Source: Flavobacterium plurextorum | GTDB taxonomy: Bacteria > Bacteroidota > Bacteroidia > Flavobacteriales > Flavobacteriaceae | Assembly: GCF_002217395.1 (NCBI RefSeq) | Contig: NZ_MUHD01000004.1 | Coordinates: 62,001-126,000 of the forward strand | DNA length: 64,000 nucleotides | Direction: 5' to 3' | Shown: positions 45,932 to 52,419 of the stretch, piece by piece | Position numbering within the stretch: the first letter of the stretch is position 1 | Layout: each line of letters opens with the position of its first letter | The notes under the pieces: model-generated | Seen by the model: the letters and a program-made list of their open reading frames with translations, nothing else | Told to the model about the DNA's origin: nothing | Databases searched by the model: none | Program-made: the position numbers and the translations under genes

Positions 45932-47860
45932 ATGTTAAAAAGTAAAATCGACAAAGCAACAGGTTTCGAAAAGCGATTCGAAAACATCAACACGGTTGTT
46001 TTTGAAAATTCAAACGAAGCTTCAAAAGCAGTTGCTCAAGAAATTGCAGCTTTAATTCAATCGAAACAAAAAGAAAATCAACCTTGTATTCTAGGTCTTG
46101 CAACAGGTTCTTCTCCAAAAGGACTATATGCAGAGTTAGTTCGATTGCATAAAGAAGAAGGCTTGAGTTTTAAAAACGTAATCAGTTTCAACTTAGATGA
46201 ATATTACCCGATGGAACCAAATTCTATCAATAGTTATGTTCGTTTCATGAAAGAATTACTTTTTGATCATGTCGATATTTTACCAGAGAACGCACATGTT
46301 CCTGATGGACTTTTAACTAAAGAACAAATTGCTGACTATTGCCACGAATACGAAGCAAAGATTGAAGCTTTAGGCGGAATCGATTTGCAGATTTTAGGAA
46401 TTGGAGGAAACGGACACATTGGTTTTAACGAATCAGGTTCGCTTCAAAACTCTAAAACACGTTTAGTAGCTTTAGATCATATTACTAGAGTAGCTGCAAG
46501 TAAAGACTTTTTTGGATTGAACAACACACCAAGAACTGCAATTACGCTTGGAGTTAAAAAAATAATGGAAGCTAAAAGAGTTATCCTATTAGCTTGGGGT
46601 GAAGGAAAAGCAAATATTGTAAAAAGATCAGTTGAAGACGAAGTTACAAATCGTGTTCCAGCTTCTTTCTTACAAGAACACAATAATGCCGTTTTTATTT
46701 TAGATAAAGAAGCTTCTTCAAAACTGACAAGAATCAACAAACCTTGGCTTGTTGAGAAAATTGAGTGGACTGATAAATTAACAAGAAAAGCAGTTTTAGG
46801 ATTGGCATTAGATCTTAAAAAACCAATTTTAATGCTTACAGATGCTGATTATATCGAAAACGGAATGAGCGATTTATTAGCTGATTCAGGTCCGGCATAC
46901 GATACTAATATTAAGATCTTTAATAAATTACAAAATACAATTACAGGCTGGCCAGGCGGGAAACCAAATTCAGATGATGCAAATCGTCCAGAAAGAGCAG
47001 AGCCTGCTAAAAAACGTGTCTTGATTTTCAGTCCGCATCCAGATGATGATATCATTAGTATGGGAGGAACTTTTATGCGTTTGCAAGAGCAAGGACATGA
47101 AGTGCATGTAGCATATCAAACTTCTGGAAACATTGCTGTTGCTGATGATGAAGCACTGCGTTTTGCTAGATTCGTAATTGATTACAACGAGAAATTCGGA
47201 ATCAAAAGCGAAGAAGCCGATAACATTTACAAAAAAGCACAAACATTCTTAGAGAATAAAAAGAATAGTGAAATTGATATTCCTGAAGTACGTTATATTA
47301 AAGGATTGATCAGAAAAGGTGAGGCGAGAGCAACAAGTCATTTTGTTGGATTACCAGATGAGCAGATTCATTTCATGGAACTTCCGTTTTATGAAACAGG
47401 TACAATTGAGAAAAAACCAATTGGACAGGAAGATATTCAGTTAACAATGGATTTGATTGAAAAAATTAAACCGCACCAAATCTATGCAGCAGGAGATTTA
47501 GCAGATCCACACGGAACACACAAAGTTTGTTTAGATGCTATTTTTGAAGCAGTAAAAGCTTTAAAACCAAAATCATTCATGGATGACTGTTGGTTATGGT
47601 TATACCGTGGAGCTTGGCAAGAATGGGGAATTGACGAGGTTGAAATGGCCGTGCCAATGAGTCCAGACCAAGTTTTGGCAAAACGTCATGGAATCTTCAA
47701 ACACCAATCTCAAAAAGATGGAGTTGTTTTTCAAGGAACAGATGCTAGAGAGTTCTGGCAGAGAGCTGAAGACAGAAATGCAGAAACAGCAGCTTTGTAC
47801 CACCAATTAGGTTTGGCTACTTACGCGGCTATGGAAGCATTTGTGAGATGGCATTACTAA
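45932..47860 (+). CDS. nagB: NagB-like deaminase fused to a PIG-L deacetylase
   Basis: A 642-residue two-domain protein. Residues 1 to about 280 are glucosamine-6-phosphate deaminase-like: GLATGSSPKGLY (55-66), NLDEYYP (88-94, catalytic Asp) and GIGGNGHIGFNE (156-167, His162 on the active-site lid), converting GlcN6P to fructose-6-P and ammonia. Residues about 355-590 are a PIG-L/LmbE deacetylase with the zinc motif SPHPDDD (368-373) and a later DPHGTHKVC. In one protein this could deacetylate and then deaminate an N-acetylhexosamine derivative. Such fusions are known in Bacteroidota, but the deacetylase's true substrate is unproved. Last gene of the kinase operon. The symbol refers to the N-terminal domain. 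Confidence 0.9.
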   Translation: MLKSKIDKATGFEKRFENINTVVFENSNEASKAVAQEIAALIQSKQKENQPCILGLATGSSPKGLYAELVRLHKEEGLSFKNVISFNLDEYYPMEPNSINSYVRFMKELLFDHVDILPENAHVPDGLLTKEQIADYCHEYEAKIEALGGIDLQILGIGGNGHIGFNESGSLQNSKTRLVALDHITRVAASKDFFGLNNTPRTAITLGVKKIMEAKRVILLAWGEGKANIVKRSVEDEVTNRVPASFLQEHNNAVFILDKEASSKLTRINKPWLVEKIEWTDKLTRKAVLGLALDLKKPILMLTDADYIENGMSDLLADSGPAYDTNIKIFNKLQNTITGWPGGKPNSDDANRPERAEPAKKRVLIFSPHPDDDIISMGGTFMRLQEQGHEVHVAYQTSGNIAVADDEALRFARFVIDYNEKFGIKSEEADNIYKKAQTFLENKKNSEIDIPEVRYIKGLIRKGEARATSHFVGLPDEQIHFMELPFYETGTIEKKPIGQEDIQLTMDLIEKIKPHQIYAAGDLADPHGTHKVCLDAIFEAVKALKPKSFMDDCWLWLYRGAWQEWGIDEVEMAVPMSPDQVLAKRHGIFKHQSQKDGVVFQGTDAREFWQRAEDRNAETAALYHQLGLATYAAMEAFVRWHY

Positions 47861-47869
47861 GAGACTATT

Positions 47870-47881
47870 CCGAAGCTTCGG
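47870..47881. repeat. perfect 12-bp palindrome
   Basis: CCGAAGCTTCGG, 9 bp after the nagB-fusion stop. Short GC-rich palindrome at a gene end; no T-run follows, so it is a weak terminator at best. It adjoins the larger repeat element at 47943. Confidence 0.5.
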
Positions 47882-47942
47882 GACTGAGAGGCTATCCTAA
47901 TAGTTATCAGGACTAAGTTTTATAGAATAAGATTAGATTTTT

Positions 47943-48063
47943 TGTCACAGATTAAAAGGATTTGCACAGATTTTATTATTCTGTTTTTGATACAAATTTT
48001 TACAAGTTAATTCGTGTAATTCGTAGCGAAAAAAAATCATTTAAATCTTTTTAATCTGTGGCA
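47943..48063. repeat. imperfect inverted-repeat element, family A copy 1
   Basis: CACAGATTAAAAGGATTT (47946-47963) pairs with AAATCTTTTTAATCTGTG (48043-48060), 17 of 18 positions, enclosing about 80 bp that contains AATTCGTGTAATTCGTAGC. The inner words and the outer GCCAC/GTGGC-type ends are shared with the element at 62607-62679, so both look like members of one dispersed intergenic family. No coding potential is seen. Confidence 0.6.
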
Positions 48064-48085
48064 GAAGAAAAATAAAAAAATAGAA

Positions 48086-48093
48086 TAGCTTTG
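48086..48093 (+). promoter_or_regulatory. minus-7 box before the DUF3820 gene
   Basis: TAGCTTTG matches TAnnTTTG and lies 63 bp upstream of the ATG at 48157. The hairpin at 48103-48139 would then be in the 5' leader. Confidence 0.45.
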
Positions 48094-48102
48094 CATATAA
48101 TT

Positions 48103-48139
48103 GAAGCAAGAAGAAAGATCAGTTCTTTCTTCTTGCTTC
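48103..48139 (+). terminator. terminator-like hairpin in front of the DUF3820 gene
   Basis: A perfect 16-bp stem, GAAGCAAGAAGAAAGA (48103-48118) with TCTTTCTTCTTGCTTC (48124-48139), 5-nt loop, followed by a run of T. It probably ends read-through from the upstream operon, but sits between a promoter box and the start codon of the next gene, so it could also attenuate that gene. Confidence 0.7.
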
Positions 48140-48156
48140 TTTTTTTCTTCTAAACT

Positions 48157-48393
48157 ATGGAACAAGACAAAAAACTTCTTATAAAATTAGCGCACACCAA
48201 AATGCCTTTCGGAAAATACGAAGGTCGTTTTTTAATAGATTTACCTGAATATTATGTCGTTTGGTATCATAATAAAGGATTTCCAAAAGGAGAATTAGGG
48301 CAGCAGCTTCAGTTGATCTATGAGTTAAAATTAAATGGCTTGGAAGAGTTGATTCGTAATATTAAGAAGCAGTATCCTAAGCCTTTAAAGTAA
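48157..48393 (+). CDS. DUF3820 family protein
   Basis: A 78-residue cytoplasmic protein matching DUF3820: KMPFGKYEGRFLIDLPEYYVVWYHNKGFPKGELGQQL. The domain is found alone in many bacteria and next to exonuclease domains in others; no activity is established. No signal or membrane segment. It is transcribed alone between two strong hairpins (48103-48139 and 48407-48434) and marks the left edge of the lysozyme/exporter operon. Confidence 0.85.
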   Translation: MEQDKKLLIKLAHTKMPFGKYEGRFLIDLPEYYVVWYHNKGFPKGELGQQLQLIYELKLNGLEELIRNIKKQYPKPLK

Positions 48394-48406
48394 AATTTAG
48401 TTTTTC

Positions 48407-48434
48407 AAAATCTCATCAAGTACGATGAGATTTT
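48407..48434 (+). terminator. terminator of the DUF3820 gene
   Basis: AAAATCTCATC (48407-48417) pairs with GATGAGATTTT (48424-48434), 6-nt loop, ending in a T-run. Starts 13 bp after the stop codon. Confidence 0.85.
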
Positions 48435-48553
48435 TTGTTTTAGAATAATATTAATTGTCATTTTATAATTTCTTTTGATTTGGTATATTGTGGTTATTAT
48501 TTAATAAAATAAGAAAAAAAATACAGTTATTGTTTTTTATATCCAAAAAATAA

Positions 48554-48561
48554 TATATTCG
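48554..48561 (+). promoter_or_regulatory. candidate promoter of the lysozyme/exporter operon
   Basis: TATATTCG resembles the TAnnTTTG box with the same T-to-C change seen in the SusC promoters (TAGTTTCG); ATTG at 48529-48532 lies 21 bp upstream. It ends 27 bp before the ATG at 48589. Tentative. Confidence 0.35.
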
Positions 48562-48588
48562 TAGGAATTAACACTTTATTAATATTAT

Positions 48589-49911
48589 ATGAAAACTAGA
48601 AAGGTAAATTTTTCAGAATTAGAGAATAATATGAAAAGAGAAGAAAAAATGCATATTCTTGGAGGTGGTGCTAATACACTGGATCAATTAGGACCTTCAG
48701 ATGATACGGATTTTGATTATTCCAGCGGCGGCGGGTTTGGGATGACTGGGTTTGGGCAAGGTCCTTTTGTCAGCGGAAGTGCTAATAATTTTTCCCAATT
48801 AGGTTCTTATGGAAGTTCTTCTTATAATAACTCATCTTATAGCGGCAGCTCTTATGGGAGTGGTTCAGGAAATAATAATAACAATAATTATTATTCGGGT
48901 TGGATTTCAGACACAAATAGTTTAGTAACTGCTAATCCAAATGACATTTATAGGTTTCTAAATTTTGTAACTGATGGTATTGCAACAAACCCTCAATTTT
49001 CTTGGAATACAATTAGTGCATTTTTATCTAATGAATTGACTCCTTTGGGGAGAACTCTAAATGATTCAGCTTATGGTGCTATTTTGCTAAACAATGTTAC
49101 CGTAATTAATAACTATAAGGGACCAAGTACTATTCCGCAAGGAGTTGTTTATAATAATGGTATTTTAGAACTTGACTATTCGTATTATAATTCTGGCACT
49201 ACAAATAATGGTGGAGGTTCATACGGCGCAACTCAATCTCGTACATCTGCAATTTTAAGTGCTTTTACAAGAGATCAAGTAGTAAATGGTTTTAATAAAA
49301 TTGATTTTTCGGGAATGATTTTGGATCCAATTCAAGATTGGGATCCAATCAAAAAAGAATATGATTACAACAATCCTTTTCAGCCAAATATGAAGATTAA
49401 TGTTGAAGGAGCAATAGCTATAGCTTTGTATGAACAGTTGTCATTATCTGTTTATGATAACGATGGGTCTATAAATGGTACTGCTACAATTGGTTTTGGT
49501 CATAAATTACATCCTGGATTAATAACGTCCACAGATCCAAAAACAATTACTTTTGACCAAGCAATATCTTATTTTGCTCAAGATATTATTAAAACAGAAA
49601 ATGTATTGAATCAAAAAATTGAAAATATGGATTTGACAGGAATGTTTAATAGAAGTCAGTATTTTGCATTGTTTGATATGGCATACAATGGAGGAAATTC
49701 ATCAGATAGTATATTAACAGCAGTTCTTAATGGTATGAAGTCAGGTGGGGTAGAGATGGCAAATAAAGTCATAGAAGATGCGTATCGAAATGCTGATCCT
49801 AAAAAAGGAATAATGGAGAGGAGGTATTTCGAAGCACAAGCTTTTATTTATGGAAGATCGTTAACTCCTGAAGAATCTAAAACTGAATTAATAAATTTGG
49901 GGCTTAAATAG
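48589..49911 (+). CDS. double-glycine-leader secreted lysozyme (GH24-like), candidate bacteriocin
   Basis: A 440-residue protein in three parts. Residues 1-27 are a double-glycine leader (acidic and basic residues, then HILGGG; cleavage after Gly26 or Gly27), the type cut by C39-peptidase transporters, one of which is encoded seven genes on. Residues about 45-103 are a Gly/Ser/Asn/Tyr-rich linker. Residues about 270-385 resemble phage-type GH24 lysozyme: Glu282 in ALYEQLSLSVYD, TIGFGH at 300-305, and SQYFALFDMAYNGG like the usual QFDALVSFAFNVG. Tyr289 keeps the spacing to Glu282, but the position of the T4 Asp20 is Asn291, flanked by Asp290 and Asp292. It should cleave peptidoglycan of neighbouring cells after export. 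No Sec signal is present. Confidence 0.82.
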   Translation: MKTRKVNFSELENNMKREEKMHILGGGANTLDQLGPSDDTDFDYSSGGGFGMTGFGQGPFVSGSANNFSQLGSYGSSSYNNSSYSGSSYGSGSGNNNNNNYYSGWISDTNSLVTANPNDIYRFLNFVTDGIATNPQFSWNTISAFLSNELTPLGRTLNDSAYGAILLNNVTVINNYKGPSTIPQGVVYNNGILELDYSYYNSGTTNNGGGSYGATQSRTSAILSAFTRDQVVNGFNKIDFSGMILDPIQDWDPIKKEYDYNNPFQPNMKINVEGAIAIALYEQLSLSVYDNDGSINGTATIGFGHKLHPGLITSTDPKTITFDQAISYFAQDIIKTENVLNQKIENMDLTGMFNRSQYFALFDMAYNGGNSSDSILTAVLNGMKSGGVEMANKVIEDAYRNADPKKGIMERRYFEAQAFIYGRSLTPEESKTELINLGLK

Positions 49912-49987
49912 TAAGATTACAATGATTATTAATATTTATATGAGGCAGTTATGTCTTTTTTTGAATATGTTCCAGAAGAAAAAAAAT

Positions 49988-50566
49988 ATGAAAAAATACA
50001 CAATCATTTCCATAATATTGAATGGAATTTTGCTTATTACTTTAATTATATTATTTAATAATTATTTTGAAGTTAGAAATGAATTTGAAATTTACAAAAA
50101 AACAGATTCAATTAAGCGCGAAAATAAAGAAATTGCTAGGATAGTAGACAAAAATGATCCCATTTATATATATAATACTCATAAGTTCTCTCGAGATACG
50201 GGATATACAAGTTATGATTATAATATGAATACTGGTGAGAGGCTTCAGTTTGCTGATAGTCTTTTAAATAAGGTAGTAAAAGATAAAATTGGAATGTTGG
50301 AAAAATATATTAAGGTAGATAGAGATATGGTCTTAAAAGTAAAGAATAACTCTTTTTTTGTTAACGCCTTAAAAGTTAATATTGCGCAAAAAGAAAATCT
50401 TATAAAATCTCAAGAATTGTGGAGAAAAATGAGATTGTTAAATTCAGAGAATGTAAGGTTAGGATGTGATGGAGCGACAGGATGTACAGGAATTGTTAAT
50501 GATGCTGATATAAAGTATGTTTTAAGAAGGATAGAAGAAATAAAGGATGTAAATGGATATAATTAA
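49988..50566 (+). CDS. membrane-anchored DUF1311/LprI-like protein, candidate immunity
   Basis: A 192-residue protein: one N-terminal membrane helix (about 5-25, IISIILNGILLITLIILF), a charged spacer, and a helical domain from about 85. SQELWRKMRLLNSENVR (141-157) followed by Cys160 and Cys166 and YVLRRIEEIKD resembles DUF1311, the domain of the mycobacterial lysozyme inhibitor LprI. It directly follows the lysozyme gene (76-bp gap). The likely role is protecting the producer from its own enzyme at the outer face of the inner membrane; this rests on a distant similarity and position. Start at 49988 puts the helix first; an upstream in-frame ATG at 49922 is possible. Confidence 0.55.
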   Translation: MKKYTIISIILNGILLITLIILFNNYFEVRNEFEIYKKTDSIKRENKEIARIVDKNDPIYIYNTHKFSRDTGYTSYDYNMNTGERLQFADSLLNKVVKDKIGMLEKYIKVDRDMVLKVKNNSFFVNALKVNIAQKENLIKSQELWRKMRLLNSENVRLGCDGATGCTGIVNDADIKYVLRRIEEIKDVNGYN

Positions 50567-50625
50567 AGAGCTAAGAATAGGTGTGATGATAGTAGCTTTA
50601 AAAGTATTGTCCAGTTAAAATTAAG

Positions 50626-51219
50626 ATGATAAAGAGTAAAATTATTTTGTTTTCAATTTCATTTTTGTTTTTTTTAAATTCTTGTGGTAAATGCATAGAA
50701 ACACATTTAACAGATGAAGAGCGTATATGGTTCAAAGCATATGAAAAAGGGCAAATCATAGTTTTTAAAAGTAATTTGGGTAATTTAGATACCTTACTGG
50801 TTCATGAAAAGAATGAAGGACATGGTAATGAAAATTGTAATTATTATGGTATAGGCCCAATTCAACCACACATAATGAATATTACACTTAAACGTAAAAA
50901 TTGTAAAAACGAATCAAATTGTAATGCAGGTATATCAATTAGTAAAAACAAAGAAAATGAAAAATGTTTTCCAGGTTTTTATGCTTTTGGTTTATACCAG
51001 GATGGTAATCTTAAAGATGAGAGTTCGAAAGTAACAAACTTTAAGTTGTCTACAGTAAAGACTATATATAATGAAGTTTATCATTTTGAGGATGGTTTAA
51101 ATGCAAAAAATGTTACACTCGTTTTTTTAAAATCTTTTTATTGGGATAAAAAAGGAGGCTTAATTCGTTATGATACAAATGAGGGAGAGATTTTTGAATT
51201 GTTAAAAATTACAAAATGA
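50626..51219 (+). CDS. tandem lipoprotein, copy 1
   Basis: A 197-residue lipoprotein (lipobox LNSC, Cys20) of unknown family, the first of three paralogues. Shared features: C-G-K-C-x-E-T after the lipobox, ERxWFxxYEKGQ, IVFKSNLGNLDTLLV, a conserved Cys pair in the middle, VYHFED and a closing FYWDKKGGLIRYDTNEGEIFELLK. The mature part has about eight cysteines, so disulfides are likely in the periplasm. Sitting between a lysozyme gene with its candidate inhibitor and the exporter, immunity or surface protection is the leading guess. Its TGA stop overlaps the next ATG as ATGA. Confidence 0.75.
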   Translation: MIKSKIILFSISFLFFLNSCGKCIETHLTDEERIWFKAYEKGQIIVFKSNLGNLDTLLVHEKNEGHGNENCNYYGIGPIQPHIMNITLKRKNCKNESNCNAGISISKNKENEKCFPGFYAFGLYQDGNLKDESSKVTNFKLSTVKTIYNEVYHFEDGLNAKNVTLVFLKSFYWDKKGGLIRYDTNEGEIFELLKITK

Positions 51220-51818
51220 TTATTCTAAAAAGAGGAATAATTGTTTTAGTCATTATTCTGTTTTCTATTGTCATAAATTCTTGTGGTAAATGTGTAGAAA
51301 CCAACCTGACAAAAGAAGAACGTGCGTGGTTCTCTGTTTATGAAAAAGGTCAATCAATAGTTTTTAAGAGTAATTTAGGTAATTTGGATACTTTATTAGT
51401 ATCAGAAAAAATTGAAACGCATAATAATAAAGATTGCAATTATTATGGTATAGGCCCTATGCAGCCCAATATAATGTTTATCACTATCGAATCTAAAGTT
51501 TGTCATAATGCCCCATATTGTAATGGAGAAATATATATAAGTAAAGATAAAATTGACGTAAGCTATTTACCAAGCTTCAGTCTTTTCGGTTTAAATCAAA
51601 AAGGTGAGCTAACAGAAGATGCTTCAAAGTTCAGAAAAATTAATCTAACTACAACAAATATTCTATGTAGTCAAGTTTATCATTTTGAAGATAATATAAA
51701 TGCGAGTAATGGAGGTAACAACTATTTAAAATCTTTTGATTGGGACAAAAAAGAAGGTTTGATTCGTTATGATACAAATGAGGGAGAGATTTTCGAATTG
51801 TTAAAAATTATAAAATGA
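51216..51818 (+). CDS. tandem lipoprotein, copy 2
   Basis: A 200-residue lipoprotein (lipobox INSC, Cys23), closest to copy 3 at the N terminus and to copy 1 at the C terminus (identical YDTNEGEIFELLKI). Overlaps copy 1 by 4 bp and copy 3 by 4 bp through ATGA junctions, implying translational coupling. Nucleotide identity with copy 3 over the first 125 bp is very high, with only scattered changes, a sign of recent duplication or gene conversion. Function unknown; see copy 1. Confidence 0.75.
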   Translation: MIILKRGIIVLVIILFSIVINSCGKCVETNLTKEERAWFSVYEKGQSIVFKSNLGNLDTLLVSEKIETHNNKDCNYYGIGPMQPNIMFITIESKVCHNAPYCNGEIYISKDKIDVSYLPSFSLFGLNQKGELTEDASKFRKINLTTTNILCSQVYHFEDNINASNGGNNYLKSFDWDKKEGLIRYDTNEGEIFELLKIIK

Positions 51819-52402
51819 TTATTCTCAAAAGAGGAAGATTTTTTTTATTCATTATTCTGTTTTCTATTGTTATAAATTCTTGTGGTAAATGTGTGGAAAC
51901 CAACCTGACAAAAGAAGAGCGTGCGTGGTTCTCTGTTTACGAAAAAGATCAAACTATAGTTTTTAAAAGCAATTTAGGTAATATTGATTCTCTTGTAGTA
52001 ACAGATAAGTCTGAAACTTTTGGGAATAAAGATTGTAAGTGGGTTGAAATAGGGACTATTCAGAATAATATGTTAAAACTTAATTTAAGGTCAAAGGCTT
52101 GTAAAAGTAAAGATTTTTGTGAAGGGATTATGATGATTAGTAAAGATCAGCCAAATCAACAAGCACTGCCTTTTTTTAGAATTTTTGGATTAGAATTTTC
52201 CCCTAATTCAGGGGCAAATAAAATGATAACTAAAAAAGTAAATTTTGATCACGTAAAACTAGAATATTCAGATGTTTATTTTTTTGAAGATAAATTAAAT
52301 TGTAATAGTTATGGCAGTAATTTTTTGAAATCTTTTTATTGGGATAAGAAAGCGGGCTTGATCAGATATGAATTCATGGCGGAGAGATTTTTGAATTACT
52401 AA
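51815..52402 (+). CDS. tandem lipoprotein, copy 3, C terminus frameshifted
   Basis: A 195-residue paralogue (lipobox INSC, Cys23). The middle has diverged more than in copies 1 and 2. It ends IRYEFMAERFLNY where its sisters have IRYDTNEGEIFELLK. In the +1 frame the DNA after about 52378 encodes GGEIFELLKK and stops at 52410, so relative to the sisters copy 3 has lost one base at about 52370-52380. The change alters only the last residues, and the protein may still fold. A real indel or a sequencing error at that spot are both possible. Confidence 0.72.
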   Translation: MIILKRGRFFLFIILFSIVINSCGKCVETNLTKEERAWFSVYEKDQTIVFKSNLGNIDSLVVTDKSETFGNKDCKWVEIGTIQNNMLKLNLRSKACKSKDFCEGIMMISKDQPNQQALPFFRIFGLEFSPNSGANKMITKKVNFDHVKLEYSDVYFFEDKLNCNSYGSNFLKSFYWDKKAGLIRYEFMAERFLNY

Positions 52403-52419
52403 AAAAATAAGATATATAA

